Positions 23,506 through 33,680 of a stretch of 64,000 nt of DNA are shown in pieces; position 1 is the first letter of the stretch, and each line of letters opens with the position of its first letter. This DNA is from Utricularia gibba (taxonomy: Eukaryota > Streptophyta > Magnoliopsida > Lamiales > Lentibulariaceae). Both the position numbers and the translations under genes were made by a program. The stretch spans positions 1,116,001 to 1,180,000 of the forward strand of contig NEEC01000009.1 in NCBI GenBank assembly GCA_002189035.1, read 5' to 3'. The notes below the pieces were generated by a model that saw only the letters and a program-made list of their open reading frames with translations, was not told the origin of the DNA and did no database searches.

Positions 23506-23612
23506 AATTTGAAACATTGTGAATTTGAACAGCCGTTTTCAGTTTGCGGTATCCTACAACGTTAGGTTGGTAGTAGGATAGTTGTTTTGTTAATATAGTG
23601 TTTATTTGAAGT

Positions 23613-23629
23613 GACGAACAAAGTTCGTC
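23613..23629. repeat. Hairpin at the tRNA-Ser 5' end
   Basis: GACGAAC, AAA, GTTCGTC: a perfect 7-bp inverted repeat whose right arm overlaps the first three bases of the mature tRNA-Ser. Confidence 0.7.
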
Positions 23630-23708
23630 GATATGTCCGAGTGGTCAAGGAGACAGACTCGAAATCTGTTGGGCTTTGCCTGCGCAGGTTCGAATCCTGC
23701 TGTCGACG
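23627..23708 (+). tRNA. tRNA-Ser (anticodon CGA)
   Basis: 82 bases, class II tRNA with a long variable arm. Acceptor GTCGATA pairs with TGTCGAC, discriminator G. Anticodon loop CTCGAAA carries CGA. The T arm GCAGG-TTCGAAT-CCTGC is perfect. T-rich bases follow within 10 nt (TTTCTTTT). Confidence 0.95.
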
Positions 23709-23747
23709 ACTTTCTTTTGGAAGTTGAAATCACAGTGAAAAAGTAAA

Positions 23748-23818
23748 CGCCGTTGCCGGGATCGAACCCGGGTCACCCGCGTGACAGGCGGGAATACTTA
23801 CCACTATACTACAACGAC
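23748..23818 (-). tRNA. tRNA-Asp (anticodon GTC), T arm one base short
   Basis: Identical to the tRNA-Asp at 18174-18245 except that it has 71 bases: the run at 23758-23760 has three C (coding strand) where the other copy has four. This leaves a six-base T loop or a four-pair T stem, while functional tRNAs have seven and five. The same C-run shortening is found in protein genes of this window, so a sequence error is likely. Downstream on its strand there is a T5 terminator. It converges with the tRNA-Ser, whose 3' end is 40 bases away. Confidence 0.92.
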
Positions 23819-24074
23819 TTTGATGCTTTACTAGTCTTACTTTCACAACAAACCATTACACTAAACTCATCTCATATTATCTTGCAAAATAGGAAATGAA
23901 CAGCCATACATTGCGGGCCGTGGCTCAATTAGACATCAGCATCATTGCAACTATCATTTCTAGGAATTTCCCCAGAGAGATTTTTGTGCATGTCAGGAAC
24001 TGATGCAGGTTGGTCATCAAAAAAAAGATCACAGGGACTATTGCTAGAAAAGATGAATCAGGGAACCCTAATTT

Positions 24075-24584
24075 TCATTCAGCGTAACCTTCCGCTAAGG
24101 TAGGCCGATCTCGACCGTCCGATTCCTCATCTTCATCACCATCGTTCGCCTCAGTTACCAGGTTGCCCCAAATTTCCACACCCTGCTGACCGTCGACGCA
24201 GGGTTCACCACCTCCCGGAAAATCAGGCACCCATATCGTATCCACCTTCGGCTCCACAACGCTGGCGCCTCCGACAGCTAGCTTATCCGTCGGCGCTTCA
24301 GTTATTCCGCCAGATTTTGCTGATTCACAGCCCTGAGAGGGACCGGCAACTCCTTCGGTTATTCCAACGAGTGCATCGGAGGATTCTTCGAATGGATCTT
24401 CCACGCATCGTCCTTGGTTTTCATCTCCCTCGCCGGCTGCCGAAACAGCTGATTTAACCGCGGCAGCCGCCTTGAGAAACGCCTCCAGAATGGCATCCGC
24501 CGGTAAAGCGCAGTCCTCGAGGCCTGCGTCCTCGAGCCTCGGCGGTCTGATTTGTCCGAGAAATGATTCTGCGGAATCCTCCAT
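24075..24584 (-). CDS. Uncharacterised acidic protein (169 residues)
   Basis: Single-exon frame from the ATG at 24584 (MEDSAESFLGQIRPPRLEDA). The N-terminal 50 residues, including GLEDCALPADAILEAFLKAA, look conserved and helical; the rest is low-complexity, rich in E, D, G and S, with one aromatic patch WVPDFPGGGEPC and an acidic end DGDEDEESDG. No signal peptide or membrane segment. I do not recognise a domain with a known role. G/C content above the flanks and a divergent promoter with site II motifs support a real gene. Frame intact. Confidence 0.7.
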   Translation of the reverse strand: MEDSAESFLGQIRPPRLEDAGLEDCALPADAILEAFLKAAAAVKSAVSAAGEGDENQGRCVEDPFEESSDALVGITEGVAGPSQGCESAKSGGITEAPTDKLAVGGASVVEPKVDTIWVPDFPGGGEPCVDGQQGVEIWGNLVTEANDGDEDEESDGRDRPTLAEGYAE

Positions 24585-24639
24585 TCTCTGTTTCCACGTT
24601 CACGAAATCGGCTCTTGGTACCTTTAACTTGACCAATAT

Positions 24640-24728
24640 TGGGCTTTCATATCGAGCTATTGGGCCCAACTCCTAGCCCAATTGTATAGGGCTTGATGAT
24701 CCCATAGCCCATCGCAGACAGTATAAAA
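24640..24728. promoter_or_regulatory. Divergent promoter with site II motifs and TATA box
   Basis: TGGGCT at 24640, TGGGCC at 24661, AGCCCA at 24675 and 24706, then TATAAAA at 24722 on the plus strand. The arrangement is typical of ribosomal-protein promoters and sits between the 169-residue protein gene (-) and the eL37 pseudogene (+). Confidence 0.5.
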
Positions 24729-24846
24729 CCTGCTATGACATTCGAGTCCCCTTGCCACCGTCGATCAAGGCTGGGGCATCGGTGGAGAAATGACGGAAAT
24801 CACTGCAAAAAAAGCACTCCATTTCCCCCGCTGTTTCGTGCTCAAA

Positions 24847-25369
24847 TGGGGAAAATTGTTCCTTCGTGGTTCTTAGGAACTTCTAATCGTGTAAATTGTA
24901 GGGCAAGGGAACGGGTTCCTTTGGCAATAGTAGAAACAAGATGCACCTCTGTGCGTTAGGTGTGGCTGCCGGAGCATGCACCTGCAGACGAGCCGCTGTA
25001 CCTCCTCCGCTTATCCGGAAAGCCTCATTAGAAAATGTAATTTATTTTGAAAACTGTTATGTTAGGATTTGCTATTGCACATCTGATTCATGTTCTCCGG
25101 AAACCCTAAGGCCATCCGCCGAAGGAAAACTGGAACAGGACGTTTGCGGCACCTTCTAATGTCCCTTGAAGTTTTAAGATCAATTTCAGAGAAGGTATGG
25201 ATGAGCTTTTTTGGATTATGGTGTGTTTCTCACGAATCGCTGATCATTGTTTTTTTTTGTTTTTCGGATCTAAATATCAGTTATTGTTCCCATTGTACTG
25301 ATAATTTATGCTGATTTGTTAGGTACACAAGCAGCACCTGGGAAGGACGCCGCAGCTGCTACTTTTTGA
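24847..25369 (+). pseudogene. RPL37: Ribosomal protein eL37 pseudogene (intron-containing)
   Basis: Traces of all parts of eL37 in order: a start ATG at 24847, GKGTGSFG at about 24902, the zinc-finger block RCGCRSMHLQTSRCTSSAYP readable in a shifted frame at about 24955-25015, KAIRRRKTGTGRLRHL at about 25110-25155, and GTQAAPGKDAAAATF ending at the TGA at 25369. Lesions: altered donor after the ATG, indels before the zinc finger, loss of the conserved TYNWS segment, a one-base loss before NVP, and a CGA to TGA stop right after NVP. Intron remnants remain (for example 25196-25322), so it arose by DNA duplication rather than by reverse transcription. Confidence 0.85.
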
Positions 25370-26685
25370 AGGCCTTAGCTTAACCTATGATGAATTCTTC
25401 CTCGCGTTCAACCAGTTTTTGTGTTCTCCTGGTAGAGCTCTGTTGTTTTCCTGATCCTAACAGTGCACTGATCAACTCACGAGTGTTGTTCGATGCAAAT
25501 GAATGAAGAATCTTCAGTTCTAGTCCATTCCCCAACTACCCAAATGAACAATCTACCCCTGTAAGCAATTTAGCGCACCCACCACCATAGAAAAGGATGG
25601 AACCGGATTCGATTTGTTTGCATGATCATGGTTCAGAATTCTTAGCTTGATCTTGGTACCTGTTGATTTTGTACACATGTAATAGGGCTACAAATCAACC
25701 TGCTGGTCAGATGTTTGAATGATGCATCTGAAATGCCTTTTGTCTTACTCGAAATTCACAGATAGGTATCATGGATCACGGACGCCTCGGCCGATGACTC
25801 CACTGGTATTCTCCACGGTGGTGCCTGCACCTGAAAGATCCAGGATGGCTGGTCGGAGAGCAAATACACACCCTTAAAACTCCTCCACGTCCTTCACCCG
25901 ACCGGCTGCCGATAACTACCGCTTCCCTCCTCCGCAGTGCCTCGCCTCTTGCTGTTGCCACGGCGCGGGTAAAGGGTTCACCAGCGGAGTAGCACATCTT
26001 TACGGTTGCTGTGTAGGGAGGTTTTTTCCTGGTTGCAACTCGAGTAAGAATCTTGGGATTATTTATTGATGAGGAAAGGCATGTGGGATATGCTTGCTTG
26101 GTGGCTGGTGCACAGAAAGTCGTCAACTTTCAGGATCAGAATTCTCACACACAGATTCTCGTACGTGTGTGTATGTGCTTTATCCCGCCCGCGAGAGGCT
26201 ATCTATCCCTTCCATGCGAAGCTTATCCATGGGGACATTCCATCTGAGACGTGGGGTTTCTGCGGTGATGCCATTCGTCTTGTGGTGGATGGGCTCTAGT
26301 TTTTGTTCTGGACGAAACGCCTCCAAAAAGTTTGTTGGGTAATATACCGTATTACCTTGTCGTTTCATGTTCAGCAAGATCCATAGTTAACTACCTAATT
26401 AATCACCATTTTAGCCTGTGATTAACCCCAGTTCAGTGTAATCTACAGGGATATCCAAAGGTTCAGTCTTTGAGGGAGAAAAGGCAGCTTAGTTTGGCCG
26501 GCCATTTCAAATCGGAGATCACCCTTCCTCCTGATTCCGATCTACAAGAAGAGCATATACACAGGTCCCTGACTGAGCGTAAATTTGATGGGAATAGAAC
26601 CCAATTCCTTCTTATTGGAAACCACCGGCTACAATCAAGAAACGAACACAGAGAACAAGCAAAGGTGAGGTGGAATACCAGTACC
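25370..26685. other. Intergenic, no gene recognised
   Basis: 3' flank of the eL37 pseudogene and the 3' flank of the gene at 26686-27430. Frames of up to 116 codons (for example 25776-26126 on the minus strand) are arginine-rich shadows without family resemblance. I cannot exclude an untranslated transcript. Confidence 0.4.
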
Positions 26686-27430
26686 TTATGCTACCAGAGA
26701 AAGTCCAGAAACCACGATCACCACATACAGGCTGCAGTCTATGAAGACACCGCGGATCATTTGATACGCGACTAACACTAATTCAAAGGACTTCAGAGCA
26801 ATTCTTCCCCATTCCTCCTCCTGCTCATCCTCATCGCCCACCACCTTTGTTTCTACTTCAACCTCCCTTGTGGCCCTCATACATAAGAGTAGCGTTGAAA
26901 CCACCAGGGTGGCGTCTGTCAGCAACACTAAGCCAAGAGGGCTGTAAGTGATGAAGCTCTTAGGCTTTGAATCCACAAGATTAACATGACACAGAAGCAC
27001 GAGGTACGCCAGCATTACAGAGCAGATTGCGCGTGTGTTCTCTGTGGAATTTATGCTCAAAATTATCTGCTCAGGGGTTGCTAGCATGCTCAGTACTTTC
27101 TGTAGCCAAACTTTTCCGCCTCTTTGACCTTTGGATTTGCTAATTTCTAATTGATTCTTCTCAGGACCATTTCCCCTGTCAGCATGCGCATCTGCAAAAG
27201 AATGTGAAGAAATTTTCTGATTGGGAGAAGCCCTAATCACAGAGAGCGGATTTTGAGTTACCATTCATCTGATGATGTGCAATCAAGGATTGATCTTCAA
27301 CGACAAGGGGCTCCGATGAAGATCGAACGTGCTGCGGAGGGCACGAATCGGGTCGAGGGACGGTGAAGGAAGTGGATTTGGGAAGCGGATCTGCGTCTAG
27401 GGATCGGAGCCGACCCGTTATCAACGCCAT
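26686..27430 (-). CDS. Plant transmembrane protein of unknown function
   Basis: Exons 27262-27430 and 26686-27191 with a GT-AG intron in phase 1; 224 residues from the ATG at 27430 (MALITGRLRSLDADPLPKST). The N-terminal third is soluble and serine/proline-rich (VRSSSEPLVVEDQS). The C-terminal two thirds contain three to four hydrophobic segments: AICSVMLAYLVLLCHVNLV, LGLVLLTDATLVVSTLLLCM, and a long one from FELVLVAYQM to IVVSGLSLV that may pass twice. An acidic loop DEDEQEEEWG separates the second from the third. No catalytic motif is visible. I recall similar unnamed plant membrane proteins. Confidence 0.75.
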
Positions 27431-28196
27431 GCGATCGTCCCCCGGGAAACTATCTTCTTCCTCCGATCCTCCTTCTCCATTGTGCTTCTTCCCCTGTTCT
27501 TCTTCCTCGTTATCCCATGCAAAACTCCCCTCCCCTGTCTTCTTGAAAAAGCAAATGAAAAAATATCTCAAAATAATATTTATAATATTTGGGAAATGTT
27601 TTATTTTTATTACTCATTTTTACTATTTCGTTCAAGAACTTTTAATTTTTTTGTGAGCCCAATTTGGTATCCCTTGAATAAAAGTGCAAATTAAAGATCT
27701 TTCTAGAACACTCGCCGTTACAATTCAGTTATCTTGGAGGCTTGAGAGCAGTTGAACTTATGTTGCCTCTATACCCGCGTTCTTTTCCATCGAAGTCGAA
27801 CAAGCTTTTTTTACGGACCCTTGCAACCAGTGTCGCCGATGCTCTGCTTTGCTCTGCACCGCATTGGTGACCTCGAGTCTCCTTCTTGTCGCGCTAACGA
27901 TCGGCAGTAAGGTACTGGACTCGCGTTGAGTTTGTGATGATAGTGGCTATTTTGGAGTTTCTCCAGATACAAGGTTTATTTGATTTCCTTTTCCGGTTTC
28001 AAGTATTTTATGAAGGATCGTTGCTTCCTCGTGTTTTTTTTTTTTTTTTTTTTTTTTTTTGCGTTGTTCGCTTTGATGAGAGTGTTTTGCAGGATTCGGA
28101 CGATGCATTTTGTTCACGTCTAATGTACGCTGCATTGAGTTGGTTTAAATGCAGGTTTGTTGCCACAATAATATCACTTGAACGTAGTGTGGCAAC
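27431..28196. other. Divergent promoter and HSP70 5' leader
   Basis: Between the membrane-protein gene (-) and the Hsp110-type gene (+). A T27 tract at 28034-28060 followed by TTTTGCAG at 28086-28093 looks like the pyrimidine tract and acceptor of a leader intron. Confidence 0.45.
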
Positions 28197-31100
28197 ATGA
28201 GCGTTGTTGGTTTTGATTTTGGAAATGAAAGCTGTGTAGTTGCTGTTGCTAGACAACGAGGTATTGACGTTGTGCTTAACGATGAGTCGAAGCGAGAAAC
28301 TCCGGCAGTTGTGTCCTTTGGTGACAAGCAACGATTTCTGGGGACAGCTGGGGCGGCATCCATTATGAAGAACCCAAGAAATTCTGTCTCTCAAATAAAA
28401 AGGTTGATCGGACGAAAGTTCACGGATCCTGAGTTGCAGTCCGACCTCAAGTCTCTGCCCTTCGAGGTTTCGGAAGGACCTGATGGTTTTCCTCTTGTAC
28501 ACGCTCATTACTTGGGAGAAAACAGGGCATTCACGCCTACACAGGTTCTTGGAATGTTGTTTTCCAATTTGAAGAGTATTGCTGAAAAGAATCTGAATGC
28601 TGCAGTTCAGGACTGCTGCATTGGTATACCCGTTTACTTCACAGACCTGCAGAGAAGGGCTGTTATTGATGCAGCAGAAATTGCTGGATTACACACTCTT
28701 CAACTTATTCATGAGACCACCGCAACTGCTTTAGCTTATGGTATCCATAAGACTGCCTTACCCGAAAATTATCCCTTGAATGTTGCTTTTGTCGATGTTG
28801 GACATGCAAGCATGCAAGTTTGTATTGCCGCGTTTAAGAAAGGTCAGCTGAAGATATTGGCTCATTCATTTGATCGTTCTCTTGGTGGAAGAGATTTTGA
28901 TGATGCTCTTTTCCACCACTTTGCATCAAAATTCAAGGATGAGTACAAGATTGACGTGCATCAGGATGCCAGGGCATCCCTAAGGCTTCGTGCTGGCTGT
29001 GAAAAATTGAAAAAGGTTTTAAGCGCAAATCCAGAGGCCCCTTTGAACATCGAGTGTTTGATGGATGACAAGGATGTCAAGGGATTTATCAAGAGAGATG
29101 AATTCGAGCAAATCAGCATTCCCATTCTAGAACGTGTAAGGAAGCCTTTAGAGAGGGCACTTGCAGATGCTGGACTCACTGTAGATTGCATCCACTCTGT
29201 CGAGGTTGTTGGCTCTGGATCTCGAGTTCCTGCTCTTATTAGGATTTTAAGTGAGTTCTTTGGCAAGGAGCCTCGGCGTACAATGAACGCCAGTGAATGT
29301 GTGGCCAAGGGCTGTGCCCTACAATGTGCTATCCTTACTCCAACATATAAAGCGCGCGAGTTCCAGGTAATCAATAGTTGTGGGAAGCCATTTCTTCACT
29401 CGAGAAATTGAATTTGAGAACCATTAGGGAAGCTTGCCTTTTGAAATTATTTCCTGTTTGCTTTTATGTAGGTTCACGAAAACTTTCCAACCAATATTGC
29501 TTTGTCCTGGATCACTGTTTCCTATGATGGGACAAATAGAACTTGCGATTATCACCAGAGATCTATCGTATTTCGAAAGGGCAATCCTATTCCAAGTGTG
29601 AAGGTATGGACATTCTACAGATCTGGCACTTTTACAGTGGATTTGCTCTATGCTGATAGCGACGACGGGCAAGCGCCAAAGATTAGTTCGTACACGGTAC
29701 ATTTTGGAAATTTGTGTGTTTAAGTTAGAGGGAGTCGTGTAGCACTCACATTATTACTTTTTTGCCATGGCATGTGCAGATCGGGCCTTTTCAAGCCACA
29801 TTGAGTGACAGGGCAAGATTGAAAGCCCGACTGCGCTTGAATTTGCATGGGATTGTGTCAGTGGAATCAGCGTTTGTGAGTTAACTCGAATCAGAACTAC
29901 ACATGGGTTATGGTCTAACCTGTCGTTTGAAATATGATTGCCGATTTTATCTTCATTCAGCTGTTAGAAGAAGAAATAGATGTTCCAGTTGCTACGGAAT
30001 CTGAAAATGAGTCCAAGATGGAGACTGATGTAGCTGCTGCTGCCTCAGCACCCCAAAGCACTACTACAACCGATGAGATTATGCAGGACTCAAAAATTAG
30101 CGGAACTGGAGCTGAAAATGGCGTATTAGAGTCTGAGCAAAAGCCTGTAATGATGGAAACAGAGTCAAAGGTCATACCTTGATGCCTTTTTGGATATTTT
30201 TTTGTTCTTCCACCTCAAGATAGTGGCCGATGTCTGAGTTGACTTGGTTGTGAATCCTTCAGCCTGAGGCTCCGAAGAGGAAGATAAAGAAAACAAATAT
30301 CCCAGTGTCGGAGTTTGTATATGGAGCCCTTGCGCGTATTGATCTAGGGAAGGCTGTGGAAAAGGAATACGAGATGGCTCTGCAGGATCGTGTAATGGAA
30401 GAAACCAAAAACCAGAGGAATGCTGTCGAGGCTTACATTTATAGCATTAACAGCAAGGTATGCACGCTTTTTGCTACTCTCGAAATACGTGTTCACTCCT
30501 ACTATATAAGCGGTCCTTCACTTTAATCTTCTGCAGCTTCATGACGAATACCTGGAGTTCGTGACTGATTCCGAGAGAGAGCAGTTCATTTCTAAACTCC
30601 AGGAGGTTGAAGAGTGGCTGTATGAGGATGGAGAGTGTGAAACGAAGGGGGTCTACATTGCAAAGCTGGAGGAGCTGAAGAAGGTTATCATTTGAATGGC
30701 TGTTCTTCTTATCTACTTCGAGATGGATTCCCACTTGTGGTTCGCCTTCCTGCAGGTGGGAGATCCTATAGAGGAGCGGTACAAGGAACACACCGAGAGG
30801 GGGCCTGCTATTGATCAACTGAATTACTGCATTGATAGTTACAGGGAAGCAGCATCGTCAAATGATCCTCAATTTGATCACATTGAAATGGCAGAAAAGG
30901 AGAAGGTGAGAGTGCATTCCCATTCTGAACCGTCAGTCGTTAATCTTACAACCCCTATTTACTGCATTCATCTCCTTGTGAAGGTTCTGAATAGTTGTGG
31001 GAAGCCGAGGCTTGGCTAAGAGAGAAGCTTCAGCAACAGAATGCACTTCCAAAGCATGCACCTCCTGTTCTGCTATCTGCCTCTGTGAGAAAGAAGGCCG

Positions 31101-31420
31101 AGGCATTGGACAAGTAACGATTTTCGAAAGACTTGGTTCACCTTGTATCGCTTCTTCCGACATTTCCTTTCCTCTGCATTAACATGTTTGTGGTGACCAG
31201 GTCATGCCGGCCGACAATGACGAAACCGAAACCTTCCAAGCCCCCATCACCTCCGCCGGCCACCGCGCAAGGCGGAGAGACGCAACCTGATGCAGCAAGC
31301 GGCAACAATCCCGCACCCGATGAGAAGTTGAATCAAGAGAGCGCTGGGGTTCCCGCCGCGGAAGCTCCCGAGGCAATGGAGACTGAGAAACCAGATGCTG
31401 CTTCGTCACAATCCACGTAA
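28197..31420 (+). CDS. HSP70-14: Hsp110-class heat shock protein 70 (HSP70-14/15-like), with one-base frameshift
   Basis: Cytosolic/nuclear Hsp110/SSE chaperone that acts as nucleotide-exchange factor of HSP70 and as holdase. Start MSVVGFDFGNESCVVAVARQ at 28197. Exons: 28197-29366, 29472-29696, 29780-29875, 29961-30170, 30263-30457, 30537-30683, 30756-30905, 30984-31113 and 31201-31420, 847 residues if one base is added. The actin-like ATPase domain contains ETTATALAYGI, VDVGHASMQV and VEVVGSGSRVPAL; the long acidic insertion of Hsp110 (exon 4, KMETDVAAAASAP) and the C-terminal CRPTMTKPKP and METEKP follow. Exon 8 changes frame at the GGG 30999-31001: upstream VLNSCG, downstream EAEAWLREKLQQQNALPKHA. 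One added G restores both the frame and the splice phase into exon 9. Confidence 0.94.
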
Positions 31421-31960
31421 TGCTGCTTGGTTGAGCTATCCATCATCACCTTTTTGCTCTCGCCTGTCTTTGTCAGCAAGCTGCCCGCCATGTTTGCTGC
31501 GGATCGTCTGATTGTTTTGAACTCCTCGGCTCCCGGCAAGCCCATGTTCATCACGGGTTTTCTTTGGTCATTTAGAAAAAAAAAAAAAAGCAATTTTGGA
31601 ACCACTGTGTGCTTGAAGCCCGAACGGTGGAGGTTGGGGGCTCGCTCCCTTGACCCTTCCCAGTGCCCAGCCCAATGCATATTATGAAAATTGAACTGAA
31701 ATTATGGGGCAGCGGGTCGGATCGTAGGCAACCCGAGCGGTCCGGGTATGTGCGAGAATGTTCAGTTGGCGGTTGTCCGAGTGTAGTGAGTAAAACCCTT
31801 GGACCGGAGTGTAGGTTGGAGATTGGATTTCAAACACCTCCTCCGCCTGCCCACAGATTTTCTCCCTGGATCTCGAATCTCCGAGGCATCCACTTGATTG
31901 TTCTGTGAGCGGAGAATCGAAGGGGCTACCTGAGATCAAATCGAACATTGGATCGGAATC
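31421..31960. other. Intergenic between HSP70 and COX5b
   Basis: 3' flank of the chaperone gene, an A13 tract near 31577-31589, and the COX5b promoter side. No gene seen. Confidence 0.5.
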
Positions 31961-33123
31961 ATGTGGAGAAGGCTTGCGTTCCAGCTTCGGGCTGTCTCTT
32001 TGACTCGATCCGCGCCGGTATCGACTCGCTGCGTTTCAACATTTGCACCTGCTCCGATGAGCGTTGCGCCCTCGTACAGTATCTTTTCCCGCTTTATCGC
32101 CACTGAAACAGGTGTTTATTTCATCCCATTTCTTTTATTTCTGTGGGTGGGCTTGGACTTTGTATTGCTCAAAGACCGTGGAGTTGTTTTGATCATTTCT
32201 TTTAATTTTCAGTAGGGGATGTAGCTCCTAAAAGGGTTGAGGACATCAATCCGATTGCCACTGGCCATGAGCGCGAAGAATTGGAAGCTGAACTTCAGGT
32301 GTGTGGTCTGCTTTATCCGTTTCACTGCTCTACAATTTCCTGTTCCTTGTTTCCTTTCTTAGTGTTGTCGTTGGATTTCTCTATTTAGGGAAGAGACATT
32401 TTGGAGATCAACCACCCCGTGGGTCCATTTGGAACTAAGGTTAGTAACACATTTTGCAAATTCAGTACCTGCCCCTTCATACTTCATGTGACTCTATCTT
32501 GATCCTGTACTTTGGCTGTAAAAGAAGTGTAGTATATCTTTTAAATCTAAGAAAACTAGATCCTTGTATATTGAATAGGTCGGCAGGAACCAACACTTTC
32601 ATTGTTATGTAAGACCTTCCTTGGCTGCAGGAAGAACCAGCTGTGGTTAAATCTTATTATGATAAAAGAATTGTTGGTTGCCCTGGAGGTGAAGGAGGTA
32701 CATCTCCAATTTCATATCAGAGTCGTGCATTTTAGTGTTTTCATTCTTATGTTGTAATGAAATCAATGTTCAACTCACGTCACAGAGGATGAGCACGACG
32801 TTGTATGGTTCTGGCTAGAGAAGGGCAAGCCTCATGAATGCCCTGTATGCTCTCAGTACTTTGTGGTAAGTGGGGACATAAGTTTGATGTTCGTTTCCAA
32901 GGTTTAATGGCACAAGTACATAATCATTATGGCATTTTCACACCTGATTAATTGGCTGAGTACTTAATTTTTTGAGCGTGAGATTCTTGGCATGTCCAAT
33001 TGGGAAGATGAGCATCCTTCCTGAAACTTTACTGTGTTGTCTATTCTACAGTTGGACGTTGTTGGACCCGGTGGACCACCTGACGGACATGGTGATGAGG
33101 GCGAGGACCATCATCACCACTGA
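31961..33123 (+). CDS. COX5B: Cytochrome c oxidase subunit 5b, mitochondrial
   Basis: Nuclear-encoded zinc-binding subunit of respiratory complex IV, on the matrix side of the inner membrane. Start MWRRLAFQLRAVSLTRSAPV at 31961, an arginine-rich presequence. Exons: 31961-32111, 32213-32298, 32389-32439, 32631-32697, 32786-32865 and 33052-33123, 168 residues, intact. Conserved parts: VEDINPIATGHEREELEAEL, EINHPVGPFGTKEEP, IVGCPGGEGEDEHDVVWF, and the zinc site HECPVCSQYFV; the first zinc ligand is the cysteine of GCPGG. The C-terminus ends with four histidines (EDHHHH), as in other plant COX5b. Confidence 0.96.
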
Positions 33124-33680
33124 GAAAAAGTTGGCATTTCTCTCCCAGAATAAGATCTGGTGACAGACCTGTCTCCTTTGCGATGTTCTTTCGAGGCTGC
33201 AAATGCTTTGCACGCATTTTCTTTTATTCTGTGGTTTTGGAGGATCCATTGTGTTGGTATGATCCTGTTCGTGTTTAGCATTTAAACGGGACACTGTCAT
33301 CCATCTTGCTTGACACATTGATTTGACCCTGTGAAATTGGAGTACACAATAAGTGAAACGGGACACTTCTTTTTGTGCATGTGATGGAAGAGCGAACATG
33401 TTTCATTTCCAGTGTTTTTTCCATAAGTATTTACATACACTGAAGTAGTTTCGAATTTTGGTTGTCCAAATTGCCTGCATCATTCACAGAAACCCATTCA
33501 AAAAGAAGGCAATTTGATTCATTCATGGTTGAGGTCTGCAATTACATGTACATACACTTGTTCTATGAGGGGGAACTGATCAAGTGCGGGTAAAGTACAA
33601 ACCCAAAACCATGCGCAACAACACATTCCAGGGCAAGTTTCAATGATGTGATACCAATTCGCACCTGTGGTCGAACTAAA
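33124..33680. other. Intergenic, convergent 3' ends of COX5b and BRCC36
   Basis: Only 3' flanks; no reading frame with family resemblance. Confidence 0.5.

Noticed and set aside
25776-26126. 116-codon frame on the minus strand
   Set aside because: Arginine-rich with no family resemblance and no splice or promoter support.
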